From Nymphaea colorata (taxonomy: Eukaryota > Streptophyta > Magnoliopsida > Nymphaeales > Nymphaeaceae): a stretch of 64,000 nucleotides of DNA. This document shows positions 16,501-29,064 of this stretch, piece by piece (within the stretch, counting starts at the first letter, position 1; each line of letters begins with the position of its first letter). The translations under genes were made by a program, and so were the position numbers. The notes below the pieces were generated by a model. That model did not search any database and was not told the DNA's origin. It worked only from the letters and a program-made list of their open reading frames with translations. The DNA lies in assembly GCF_008831285.2 (NCBI RefSeq), contig NW_022205068.1, positions 1 to 64,000 of the forward strand, read 5' to 3'.

Positions 16501-19500
16501 TCATTCATATTCATACAAACGTTTCGTTTCAATACTTTTAACCGTTCAATATAAATGTAACAACAACTTAAAGTCATTGGATTAACGATAATAAGCAAAT
16601 GAATGGCATAACCCCCATTCATTTATATGAACTTGTGATTTCAATCCTTAAATCGTTCTATGTAGACATAACAACAAGTTAAACGCATTCGATTGCCTAC
16701 AATAATATGTATATGTATAAAACACGTAATATATGTATACGAGTGATAAGTATACGATAATACATATAACTAATTAAACGCGTTCAATTAACTTACATGA
16801 TCAAATGAATAACATTTATTTCATGCATATTCATTTGAACTTGTGATTTTGAAACCCTTAAATCATCCAATATAAGCGTAACATGTTCAACACATTGGAT
16901 TAACTATAGTGAAGCAAATGAATTGATTAAAGTCTCATCTGTATTCATACAAACTTGTGATTTCAGTACATTAAATCAATCATTATAAATTAACAACATG
17001 TTGAACACATTGGATTAACTATAGGGGATCGAATGAAAGGCTTAAATCCTATTCGTATTGATACGAACTTGTGATTTCAATCCCTTAAATCAATCAATAT
17101 AAATAAAACAAGTCCAACTCATGTTATTAACAATAAAGGAGCAATCAATTGCTTAAATTTCATTCATATTCATACAAACGTTTCGTTTCAATACTTTTAA
17201 CCGTTCAATATAAATGTAACAACAACTTAAAGTCATTGGATTAACGATAAGTAAGCAAATGAATGGCATAACCCCCATTCATTTATATGAACTTGTGATT
17301 TCAATTCCTTAAATCGTTCTATGTAGACATAACAACAAGTTAAACGCATTCGATTGCCTACAATAATATGTATATGTATAAAACCGTAATATATGTATAC
17401 GAGTGATAAGTATACGATAATACATATAACTAATTAAACGCGTTCAATTAACTTACATGATCAAATGAATAACATTTATTTCATGCATATTCATTTGAAC
17501 TTGTGATTTTGAAACCCTTAAATCATCCAATATAAGCGTAACATGTTCAACACATTGGATTAACTATAGTGAAGCAAATGAATTGATTAAAGTCTCATCT
17601 GTATTCATACAAACTTGTGATTTCAGTACATTAAATCAATCATTATAAATTAACAACATGTTGAACACATTGGATTAACTATAGGGGATCGAATGAAAGG
17701 CTTAAATCCTATTCGTATTGATACGAACTTGTGATTTCAATCCCTTAAATCAATCAATATAAATAAAACAAGTCCAACTCATGTTATTAACAATAAAGGA
17801 GCCAATCAATTGCTTAAATTTCATTCATATTCATACAAACGTTTCGTTTCAATACTTTTAACCGTTCAATATAAATGTAACAACAACTTAAAGTCATTGG
17901 ATTAACGATAAGTAAGCAAATGAATGGCATAACCCCCATTCATTTATATGAACTTGTGATTTCAATTCCTTAAATCGTTCTATGTAGACATAACAACAAG
18001 TTAAACGCATTCGATTGCCTACAATAATATGTATATGTATAAAACCGTAATATATGTATACGAGTGATAAGTATACGATAATACATATAACTAATTAAAC
18101 GCGTTCAATTAACTTACATGATCAAATGAATAACATTTATTTCATGCATATTCATTTGAACTTGTGATTTTGAAACCCTTAAATCATCCAATATAAGCGT
18201 AACATGTTCAACACATTGGATTAACTATAGTGAAGCAAATGAATTGATTAAAGTCTCATCTGTATTCATACAAACTTGTGATTTCAGTACATTAAATCAA
18301 TCATTATAAATTAACAACATGTTGAACACATTGGATTAACTATAGGGGATCGAATGAAAGGCTTAAATCCTATTCGTATTGATACGAACTTGTGATTTCA
18401 ATCCCTTAAATCAATCAATATAAATAAAACAAGTCCAACTCATGTTATTAACAATAAAGGAGCAATCAATTGCTTAAATTTCATTCATATTCATACAAAC
18501 GTTTCGTTTCAATACTTTTAACCGTTCAATATAAATGTAACAACAACTTAAAGTCATTGGATTAACGATAATAAGCAAATGAATGGCATAACCCCCATTC
18601 ATTTATATGAACTTGTGATTTCAATTCCTTAAATCGTTCTATGTAGACATAACAACAAGTTAAACGCATTCGATTGCCTACAATAATATGTATATGTATA
18701 AAACACGTAATATATGTATACGAGTGATAAGTATACGATAATACATATAACTAATTAAACGCGTTCAATTAACTTTACATGATCAAATGAATAACATTTA
18801 TTTCATGCATATTCATTTGAACTTGTGATTTTGAAACCCTTAAATCATCCAATATAAGCGTAACATGTTCAACACATTGGATTAACTATAGTGAAGCAAA
18901 TGAATTGATTAAAGTCTCATCTGTATTCATACAAACTTGTGATTTCAGTACATTAAATCAATCATTATAAATTAACAACATGTTGAACACATTGGATTAA
19001 CTATAGGGGATCGAATGAAAGGCTTAAATCCTATTCGTATTGATACGAACTTGTGATTTCAATCCCTTAAATCAATCAATATAAATAAAACAAGTCCAAC
19101 TCATGTTATTAACAATAAAGGAGCAATCAATTGCTTAAATTTCATTCATATTCATACAAACGTTTCGTTTCAATACTTTTAACCGTTCAATATAAATGTA
19201 ACAACAACTTAAAGTCATTGGATTAACGATAATAAGCAAATGAATGGCATAACCCCCATTCATTTATATGAACTTGTGATTTCAATTCCTTAAATCGTTC
19301 TATGTAGACATAACAACAAGTTAAACGCATTCGATTGCCTACAATAATATGTATATGTATAAAACACGTAATATATGTATACGAGTGATAAGTATACGAT
19401 AATACATATAACTAATTAAACGCGTTCAATTAACTTACATGATCAAATGAATAACATTTATTTCATGCATATTCATTTGAACTTGTGATTTTGAAACCCT

Positions 19501-21781
19501 TAAATCATCCAATATAAGCGTAACATGTTCAACACATTGGATTAACTATAGTGAAGCAAATGAATTGATTAAAGTCTCATCTGTATTCATACAAACTTGT
19601 GATTTCAGTACATTAAATCAATCATTATAAATTAACAACATGTTGAACACATTGGATTAACTATAGGGGATCGAATGAAAGGCTTAAATCCTATTCGTAT
19701 TGATACGAACTTGTGATTTCAATCCCTTAAATCAATCAATATAAATAAAACAAGTCCAACTCATGTTATTAACAATAAAGGAGCGAATCAATTGCTTAAA
19801 TTTCATTCATATTCATACAAACGTTTCGTTTCAATACTTTTAACCGTTCAATATAAATGTAACAACAACTTAAAGTCATTGGATTAACGATAAGTAAGCA
19901 AATGAATGGCATAACCCCCATTCATTTATATGAACTTGTGATTTCAATTCCTTAAATCGTTCTATGTAGACATAACAACAAGTTAAACGCATTCGATTGC
20001 CTACAATAATATGTATATGTATAAAACACGTAATATATGTATACGAGTGATAAGTATACGATAATACATATAACTAATTAAACGCGTTCAATTAACTTTA
20101 CATGATCAAATGAATAACATTTATTTCATGCATATTCATTTGAACTTGTGATTTTGAAACCCTTAAATCATCCAATATAAGCGTAACATGTTCAACACAT
20201 TGGATTAACTATAGTGAAGCAAATGAATGATTAAAGTCTCATCTGTATTCATACAAACTTGTGATTTCAGTACATTAAATCAATCATTATAAATTAACAA
20301 CATGTTGAACACATTGGATTAACTATAGGGGATCGAATGAAAGGCTTAAATCCTATTCGTATTGATACGAACTTGTGATTTCAATCCCTTAAATCAATCA
20401 ATATAAATAAAACAAGTCCAACTCATGTTATTAACAATAAAGGAGCAATCAATTGCTTAAATTTCATTCATATTCATACAAACGTTTCGTTTCAATACTT
20501 TTAACCGTTCAATATAAATGTAACAACAACTTAAAGTCATTGGATTAACGATAAGTAAGCAAATGAATGGCATAACCCCCATTCATTTATATGAACTTGT
20601 GATTTCAATTCCTTAAATCGTTCTATGTAGACATAACAACAAGTTAAACGCATTCGATTGCCTACAATAATATGTATATGTATAAAACACGTAATATATG
20701 TATACGAGTGATAAGTATACGATAATACATATAACTAATTAAACGCGTTCAATTAACTTACATGATCAAATGAATAACATTTATTTCATGCATATTCATT
20801 TGAACTTGTGATTTTGAAACCCTTAAATCATCCAATATAAGCGTAACATGTTCAACACATTGGATTAACTATAGTGAAGCAAATGAATGATTAAAGTCTC
20901 ATCTGTATTCATACAAACTTGTGATTTCAGTACATTAAATCAATCATTATAAATTAACAACATGTTGAACACATTGGATTAACTATAGGGGATCGAATGA
21001 AAGGCTTAAATCCTATTCGTATTGATACGAACTTGTGATTTCAATCCCTTAAATCAATCAATATAAATAAAACAAGTCCAACTCATGTTATTAACAATAA
21101 AGGAGCAATCAATTGCTTAAATTTCATTCATATTCATACAAACGTTTCGTTTCAATACTTTTAACCGTTCAATATAAATGTAACAACAACTTAAAGTCAT
21201 TGGATTAACGATAAGTAAGCAAATGAATGGCATAACCCCCATTCATTTATATGAACTTGTGATTTCAATTCCTTAAATCGTTCTATGTAGACATAACAAC
21301 AAGTTAAACGCATTCGATTGCCTACAATAATATGTATATGTATAAAACACGTAATATATGTATACGAGTGATAAGTATACGATAATACATATAACTAATT
21401 AAACGCGTTCAATTAACTTACATGATCAAATGAATAACATTTATTTCATGCATATTCATTTGAACTTGTGATTTTGAAACCCTTAAATCATCCAATATAA
21501 GCGTAACATGTTCAACACATTGGATTAACTATAGTGAAGCAAATGAATTGATTAAAGTCTCATCTGTATTCATACAAACTTGTGATTTCAGTACATTAAA
21601 TCAATCATTATAAATTAACAACATGTTGAACACATTGGATTAACTATAGGGGATCGAATGAAAGGCTTAAATCCTATTCGTATTGATACGAACTTGTGAT
21701 TTCAATCCCTTAAATCAATCAATATAAATAAAACAAGTCCAACTCATGTTATTAACAATAAAGGAGCAATCAATTGCTTAA
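10555..21781 (+). repeat. Left transition zone, copies 17-33
   Basis: Variant states shift gradually from the left-flank type to the core type. GATAATAAGC (base missing) appears at copy 17 and GATAAGTAAGC from copy 27 (17,157). TTTCAATCC (base missing) gives way to TTTCAATTCC. AAAACACG becomes the usual insert form and AATGAATTG the usual S3 end. From about 17.1 kb the S5 end is mostly GGAGCAATC, one base shorter than the flank form. Missing-base states are common here, as expected if two repeat families were averaged during consensus, although a real recombinant zone is also possible. Confidence 0.75.
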
Positions 21782-24700
21782 ATTTCATTCATATTCATAC
21801 AAACGTTTCGTTTCAATACTTTTAACCGTTCAATATAAATGTAACAACAACTTAAAGTCATTGGATTAACGATAAGTAAGCAAATGAATGGCATAACCCC
21901 CATTCATTTATATGAACTTGTGATTTCAATTCCTTAAATCGTTCTATGTAGACATAACAACAAGTTAAACGCATTCGATTGCCTACAATAATATGTATAT
22001 GTATAAAACACGTAATATATGTATACGAGTGATAAGTATACGATAATACATATAACTAATTAAACGCGTTCAATTAACTTTACATGATCAAATGAATAAC
22101 ATTTATTTCATGCATATTCATTTGAACTTGTGATTTTGAAACCCTTAAATCATCCAATATAAGCGTAACATGTTCAACACATTGGATTAACTATAGTGAA
22201 GCAAATGAATTGATTAAAGTCTCATCTGTATTCATACAAACTTGTGATTTCAGTACATTAAATCAATCATTATAAATTAACAACATGTTGAACACATTGG
22301 ATTAACTATAGGGGATCGAATGAAAGGCTTAAATCCTATTCGTATTGATACGAACTTGTGATTTCAATCCCTTAAATCAATCAATATAAATAAAACAAGT
22401 CCAACTCATGTTATTAACAATAAAGGAGCAATCAATTGCTTAAATTTCATTCATATTCATACAAACGTTTCGTTTCAATACTTTTAACCGTTCAATATAA
22501 ATGTAACAACAACTTAAAGTCATTGGATTAACGATAAGTAAGCAAATGAATGGCATAACCCCCATTCATTTATATGAACTTGTGATTTCAATTCCTTAAA
22601 TCGTTCTATGTAGACATAACAACAAGTTAAACGCATTCGATTGCCTACAATAATATGTATATGTATAAAACACGTAATATATGTATACGAGTGATAAGTA
22701 TACGATAATACATATAACTAATTAAACGCGTTCAATTAACTTTACATGATCAAATGAATAACATTTATTTCATGCATATTCATTTGAACTTGTGATTTTG
22801 AAACCCTTAAATCATCCAATATAAGCGTAACATGTTCAACACATTGGATTAACTATAGTGAAGCAAATGAATTGATTAAAGTCTCATCTGTATTCATACA
22901 AACTTGTGATTTCAGTACATTAAATCAATCATTATAAATTAACAACATGTTGAACACATTGGATTAACTATAGGGGATCGAATGAAAGGCTTAAATCCTA
23001 TTCGTATTGATACGAACTTGTGATTTCAATCCCTTAAATCAATCAATATAAATAAAACAAGTCCAACTCATGTTATTAACAATAAAGGAGCAATCAATTG
23101 CTTAAATTTCATTCATATTCATACAAACGTTTCGTTTCAATACTTTTAACCGTTCAATATAAATGTAACAACAACTTAAAGTCATTGGATTAACGATAAG
23201 TAAGCAAATGAATGGCATAACCCCATTCATTTATATGAACTTGTGATTTCAATTCCTTAAATCGTTCTATGTAGACATAACAACAAGTTAAACGCATTCG
23301 ATTGCCTACAATAATATGTATATGTATAAAACACGTAATATATGTATACGAGTGATAAGTATACGATAATACATATAACTAATTAAACGCGTTCAATTAA
23401 CTTTACATGATCAAATGAATAACATTTATTTCATGCATATTCATTTGAACTTGTGATTTTGAAACCCTTAAATCATCCAATATAAGCGTAACATGTTCAA
23501 CACATTGGATTAACTATAGTGAAGCAAATGAATTGATTAAAGTCTCATCTGTATTCATACAAACTTGTGATTTCAGTACATTAAATCAATCATTATAAAT
23601 TAACAACATGTTGAACACATTGGATTAACTATAGGGGATCGAATGAAAGGCTTAAATCCTATTCGTATTGATACGAACTTGTGATTTCAATCCCTTAAAT
23701 CAATCAATATAAATAAAACAAGTCCAACTCATGTTATTAACAATAAAGGAGCGAATCAATTGCTTAAATTTCATTCATATTCATACAAACGTTTCGTTTC
23801 AATACTTTTAACCGTTCAATATAAATGTAACAACAACTTAAAGTCATTGGATTAACGATAAGTAAGCAAATGAATGGCATAACCCCCATTCATTTATATG
23901 AACTTGTGATTTCAATTCCTTAAATCGTTCTATGTAGACATAACAACAAGTTAAACGCATTCGATTGCCTACAATAATATGTATATGTATAAAACACGTA
24001 ATATATGTATACGAGTGATAAGTATACGATAATACATATAACTAATTAAACGCGTTCAATTAACTTTACATGATCAAATGAATAACATTTATTTCATGCA
24101 TATTCATTTGAACTTGTGATTTTGAAACCCTTAAATCATCCAATATAAGCGTAACATGTTCAACACATTGGATTAACTATAGTGAAGCAAATGAATTGAT
24201 TAAAGTCTCATCTGTATTCATACAAACTTGTGATTTCAGTACATTAAATCAATCATTATAAATTAACAACATGTTGAACACATTGGATTAACTATAGGGG
24301 ATCGAATGAAAGGCTTAAATCCTATTCGTATTGATACGAACTTGTGATTTCAATCCCTTAAATCAATCAATATAAATAAAACAAGTCCAACTCATGTTAT
24401 TAACAATAAAGGAGCAATCAATTGCTTAAATTTCATTCATATTCATACAAACGTTTCGTTTCAATACTTTTAACCGTTCAATATAAATGTAACAACAACT
24501 TAAAGTCATTGGATTAACGATAAGTAAGCAAATGAATGGCATAACCCCCATTCATTTATATGAACTTGTGATTTCAATTCCTTAAATCGTTCTATGTAGA
24601 CATAACAACAAGTTAAACGCATTCGATTGCCTACAATAATATGTATATGTATAAAACACGTAATATATGTATACGAGTGATAAGTATACGATAATACATA

Positions 24701-26416
24701 TAACTAATTAAACGCGTTCAATTAACTTTACATGATCAAATGAATAACATTTATTTCATGCATATTCATTTGAACTTGTGATTTTGAAACCCTTAAATCA
24801 TCCAATATAAGCGTAACATGTTCAACACATTGGATTAACTATAGTGAAGCAAATGAATTGATTAAAGTCTCATCTGTATTCATACAAACTTGTGATTTCA
24901 GTACATTAAATCAATCATTATAAATTAACAACATGTTGAACACATTGGATTAACTATAGGGGATCGAATGAAAGGCTTAAATCCTATTCGTATTGATACG
25001 AACTTGTGATTTCAATCCCTTAAATCAATCAATATAAATAAAACAAGTCCAACTCATGTTATTAACAATAAAGGAGCCAATCAATTGCTTAAATTTCATT
25101 CATATTCATACAAACGTTTCGTTTCAATACTTTTAACCGTTCAATATAAATGTAACAACAACTTAAAGTCATTGGATTAACGATAAGTAAGCAAATGAAT
25201 GGCATAACCCCCATTCATTTATATGAACTTGTGATTTCAATTCCTTAAATCGTTCTATGTAGACATAACAACAAGTTAAACGCATTCGATTGCCTACAAT
25301 AATATGTATATGTATAAAACACGTAATATATGTATACGAGTGATAAGTATACGATAATACATATAACTAATTAAACGCGTTCAATTAACTTTACATGATC
25401 AAATGAATAACATTTATTTCATGCATATTCATTTGAACTTGTGATTTTGAAACCCTTAAATCATCCAATATAAGCGTAACATGTTCAACACATTGGATTA
25501 ACTATAGTGAAGCAAATGAATTGATTAAAGTCTCATCTGTATTCATACAAACTTGTGATTTCAGTACATTAAATCAATCATTATAAATTAACAACATGTT
25601 GAACACATTGGATTAACTATAGGGGATCGAATGAAAGGCTTAAATCCTATTCGTATTGATACGAACTTGTGATTTCAATCCCTTAAATCAATCAATATAA
25701 ATAAAACAAGTCCAACTCATGTTATTAACAATAAAGGAGCAATCAATTGCTTAAATTTCATTCATATTCATACAAACGTTTCGTTTCAATACTTTTAACC
25801 GTTCAATATAAATGTAACAACAACTTAAAGTCATTGGATTAACGATAAGTAAGCAAATGAATGGCATAACCCCCATTCATTTATATGAACTTGTGATTTC
25901 AATTCCTTAAATCGTTCTATGTAGACATAACAACAAGTTAAACGCATTCGATTGCCTACAATAATATGTATATGTATAAAACACGTAATATATGTATACG
26001 AGTGATAAGTATACGATAATACATATAACTAATTAAACGCGTTCAATTAACTTTACATGATCAAATGAATAACATTTATTTCATGCATATTCATTTGAAC
26101 TTGTGATTTTGAAACCCTTAAATCATCCAATATAAGCGTAACATGTTCAACACATTGGATTAACTATAGTGAAGCAAATGAATTGATTAAAGTCTCATCT
26201 GTATTCATACAAACTTGTGATTTCAGTACATTAAATCAATCATTATAAATTAACAACATGTTGAACACATTGGATTAACTATAGGGGATCGAATGAAAGG
26301 CTTAAATCCTATTCGTATTGATACGAACTTGTGATTTCAATCCCTTAAATCAATCAATATAAATAAAACAAGTCCAACTCATGTTATTAACAATAAAGGA
26401 GCAATCAATTGCTTAA

Positions 26417-26529
26417 ATTTCATTCATATTCATACAAACGTTTCGTTTCAATACTTTTAACCGTTCAATATAAATGTAACAACAACTTAAAGTCATTGGA
26501 TTAACGATAAGTAAGCAAATGAATGGCAT
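26417..26529 (+). repeat. Subunit S1 (113 bp)
   Basis: First subunit of the type monomer. Its head is ATTCATATTCATACAAAC, but the conserved AACTTGTGATTTC box of the other subunits is replaced by AACGTTTCGTTTC, which contains the 8-bp palindrome AAACGTTT (26,436-26,443). Downstream it has TTCAATATAAATGTAACAAC, CATTGGATTAACGATAA and GCAAATGAATGG, homologous to the same segments in S3 and S4. It contains the three-state site GATAA(C/G/-)TAAGC. Confidence 0.85.
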
Positions 26530-26739
26530 AACCCCCATTCATTTATATGAACTTGTGATTTCAATTCCTTAAATCGTTCTATGTAGACATAACAACAAGT
26601 TAAACGCATTCGATTGCCTACAATAATATGTATATGTATAAAACACGTAATATATGTATACGAGTGATAAGTATACGATAATACATATAACTAATTAAAC
26701 GCGTTCAATTAACTTTACATGATCAAATGAATAACATTT
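26530..26739 (+). repeat. Subunit S2 (210 bp, carries an AT-rich insert)
   Basis: Second subunit, with head CCCATTCATTTATATGAAC followed by TTGTGATTTCAA and CTTAAATC. It is about 95 bp longer than its siblings because of the insert described separately. Without the insert it would be about 115 bp, matching the other subunits. It contains the three-state site TTTCAA(A/T/-)TCC, the site AAAAC(A/G/-)CG inside the insert, and the site AACTT(T/-)ACATG. A C run of four or five varies between copies just before it. Confidence 0.85.
26616..26710 (+). repeat. 95-bp AT-rich insert within S2, flanked by imperfect direct repeats
   Basis: The 16-mers TTAAACGCATTCGATT (26,600-26,615) and TTAAACGCGTTCAATT (26,695-26,710) match at 14 of 16 positions and bound the extra length of S2. 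Between them lies very AT-rich, dyad-rich sequence: TATGTATA on the left and TACATATA on the right are near-inverted, and GTATAC occurs twice around GAGTGATAA. The arrangement could be an old insertion with target duplication or a local duplication. The duplicated 16 bp is long for common small transposons, so no element class is assigned. The insert is present in every intact monomer, so it predates array amplification. Confidence 0.7.
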
Positions 26740-26853
26740 ATTTCATGCATATTCATTTGAACTTGTGATTTTGAAACCCTTAAATCATCCAATATAAGCG
26801 TAACATGTTCAACACATTGGATTAACTATAGTGAAGCAAATGAATTGATTAAA
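26740..26853 (+). repeat. Subunit S3 (114 bp)
   Basis: Third subunit, with head TGCATATTCATTTGAAC, then TTGTGATTTTGAAACCC, CTTAAATCATCC, AATATAAGCGTAACATG, CACATTGGATTAACTATAG and GAAGCAAATGAA. It carries an 8-bp palindrome, AACATGTT (26,802-26,809). Variable sites are AAATC(A/G/-)TCC and GAA(C/T/-)TGAT. It is the closest relative of S4 by shared motif order. Confidence 0.85.
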
Positions 26854-26967
26854 GTCTCATCTGTATTCATACAAACTTGTGATTTCAGTACATTAAATCA
26901 ATCATTATAAATTAACAACATGTTGAACACATTGGATTAACTATAGGGGATCGAATGAAAGGCTTAA
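26854..26967 (+). repeat. Subunit S4 (114 bp)
   Basis: Fourth subunit, with head TCTGTATTCATACAAAC, then TTGTGATTTCAG, ATTAAATCAATC, ATTATAAATTAACAACATG, CACATTGGATTAACTATAGG and GATCGAATGAAAGG. It contains the perfect 10-bp palindrome CAACATGTTG (26,916-26,925). In several copies near damaged regions CATCTG becomes CATTG and CATTGGATT becomes CATTGATT. The fold-back junction near 60,718 lies inside this subunit. Confidence 0.85.
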
Positions 26968-27078
26968 ATCCTATTCGTATTGATACGAACTTGTGATTTC
27001 AATCCCTTAAATCAATCAATATAAATAAAACAAGTCCAACTCATGTTATTAACAATAAAGGAGCAATCAATTGCTTAA
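26968..27078 (+). repeat. Subunit S5 (111 bp)
   Basis: Fifth subunit, with the head dyad TTCGTATTGATACGAA (26,974-26,989; two perfect 7-bp arms around TG), then TTGTGATTTCAATCCC, TTAAATCAATC, AATATAAATAAAACAAG, TCATGTTATTAACAATAAAG and GAGCAATCAATTGCTTAA, which leads into the next S1. It is the shortest subunit. Variable sites are AACAA(T/C/-)AAAGG and GGAGC(C/G/-)AATC. The fold-back junction near 50,399 returns into this subunit. Confidence 0.85.
26974..26989. other. Perfect inverted repeat in S5 head
   Basis: TTCGTAT and ATACGAA form 7-bp arms separated by TG. It recurs once per monomer throughout all three blocks and survives in the degraded copies, including the fold-back at about 50.30/50.40 kb. 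It could form a small hairpin or bind a dimeric protein; neither is shown by the sequence. Confidence 0.75.
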
Positions 27079-29064
27079 ATTTCATTCATATTCATACAAA
27101 CGTTTCGTTTCAATACTTTTAACCGTTCAATATAAATGTAACAACAACTTAAAGTCATTGGATTAACGATAAGTAAGCAAATGAATGGCATAACCCCCAT
27201 TCATTTATATGAACTTGTGATTTCAATTCCTTAAATCGTTCTATGTAGACATAACAACAAGTTAAACGCATTCGATTGCCTACAATAATATGTATATGTA
27301 TAAAACACGTAATATATGTATACGAGTGATAAGTATACGATAATACATATAACTAATTAAACGCGTTCAATTAACTTTACATGATCAAATGAATAACATT
27401 TATTTCATGCATATTCATTTGAACTTGTGATTTTGAAACCCTTAAATCATCCAATATAAGCGTAACATGTTCAACACATTGGATTAACTATAGTGAAGCA
27501 AATGAATTGATTAAAGTCTCATCTGTATTCATACAAACTTGTGATTTCAGTACATTAAATCAATCATTATAAATTAACAACATGTTGAACACATTGGATT
27601 AACTATAGGGGATCGAATGAAAGGCTTAAATCCTATTCGTATTGATACGAACTTGTGATTTCAATCCCTTAAATCAATCAATATAAATAAAACAAGTCCA
27701 ACTCATGTTATTAACAATAAAGGAGCAATCAATTGCTTAAATTTCATTCATATTCATACAAACGTTTCGTTTCAATACTTTTAACCGTTCAATATAAATG
27801 TAACAACAACTTAAAGTCATTGGATTAACGATAAGTAAGCAAATGAATGGCATAACCCCCATTCATTTATATGAACTTGTGATTTCAATTCCTTAAATCG
27901 TTCTATGTAGACATAACAACAAGTTAAACGCATTCGATTGCCTACAATAATATGTATATGTATAAAACACGTAATATATGTATACGAGTGATAAGTATAC
28001 GATAATACATATAACTAATTAAACGCGTTCAATTAACTTTACATGATCAAATGAATAACATTTATTTCATGCATATTCATTTGAACTTGTGATTTTGAAA
28101 CCCTTAAATCATCCAATATAAGCGTAACATGTTCAACACATTGGATTAACTATAGTGAAGCAAATGAATTGATTAAAGTCTCATCTGTATTCATACAAAC
28201 TTGTGATTTCAGTACATTAAATCAATCATTATAAATTAACAACATGTTGAACACATTGGATTAACTATAGGGGATCGAATGAAAGGCTTAAATCCTATTC
28301 GTATTGATACGAACTTGTGATTTCAATCCCTTAAATCAATCAATATAAATAAAACAAGTCCAACTCATGTTATTAACAATAAAGGAGCAATCAATTGCTT
28401 AAATTTCATTCATATTCATACAAACGTTTCGTTTCAATACTTTTAACCGTTCAATATAAATGTAACAACAACTTAAAGTCATTGGATTAACGATAAGTAA
28501 GCAAATGAATGGCATAACCCCCATTCATTTATATGAACTTGTGATTTCAATTCCTTAAATCGTTCTATGTAGACATAACAACAAGTTAAACGCATTCGAT
28601 TGCCTACAATAATATGTATATGTATAAAACACGTAATATATGTATACGAGTGATAAGTATACGATAATACATATAACTAATTAAACGCGTTCAATTAACT
28701 TTACATGATCAAATGAATAACATTTATTTCATGCATATTCATTTGAACTTGTGATTTTGAAACCCTTAAATCATCCAATATAAGCGTAACATGTTCAACA
28801 CATTGGATTAACTATAGTGAAGCAAATGAATTGATTAAAGTCTCATCTGTATTCATACAAACTTGTGATTTCAGTACATTAAATCAATCATTATAAATTA
28901 ACAACATGTTGAACACATTGGATTAACTATAGGGGATCGAATGAAAGGCTTAAATCCTATTCGTATTGATACGAACTTGTGATTTCAATCCCTTAAATCA
29001 ATCAATATAAATAAAACAAGTCCAACTCATGTTATTAACAATAAAGGAGCAATCAATTGCTTAA

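Larger units (their letters stand above)
26417..27078 (+). repeat. Reference satellite monomer (662 bp), pentamer of ~114-bp subunits
   Basis: This copy from the homogeneous core serves as the type monomer. Its five subunits align on a shared head of the type ATTC.TATT.AT..GAAC, followed in four of five by TTGTGATTT, then a (C)TTAAATC segment, a stretch like ATATAA..TAACAACATGTT, CACATTGGATTAACTATAG and GCAAATGAA. The spacing of the shared head is 113, 210, 114, 114 and 111 bp, which sums to 662. GC is about 28%, with 16 CpG by hand count. The structure implies an ancestral ~114-bp repeat that diverged as a five-unit block, after which the whole block was amplified. That history is inference; the internal homology is seen directly. 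Confidence 0.9.
21782..29064 (+). repeat. Homogeneous satellite core, copies 34-44 (AGT / CAATT / CACG / GAATT type)
   Basis: Eleven consecutive monomers of 662-663 bp that all carry GATAAGTAAGC, TTTCAATTCC, AAAACACG, AACTTTACATG and AATGAATTG. The five copies at 25,755-29,064 look identical by eye, each exactly 662 bp. The exceptions noticed in the block are small: one copy has CCCC instead of CCCCC near 23,221, and two S5 ends read GGAGCG (about 23,752) or GGAGCC (about 25,077). This is the most uniform stretch of the window and the best place to read the monomer consensus. Confidence 0.85.

Noticed and set aside
26436-26455. CENP-B box in S1 (TTTCGTTTCAATACTTT)
   Set aside because: It has the TTCG and a correctly placed A but lacks the CGGG half of the known consensus, so binding by CENP-B cannot be supported.
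26616-26710. S2 insert called as a named MITE or other transposon
   Set aside because: Terminal inverted repeats are weak and short, there is no coding sequence, and the 16-bp flanking repeat does not identify a superfamily.
26616-26710. TATA-rich insert as a promoter
   Set aside because: TATA-like words are expected in 72% AT sequence; no transcript or conserved downstream gene supports a promoter.
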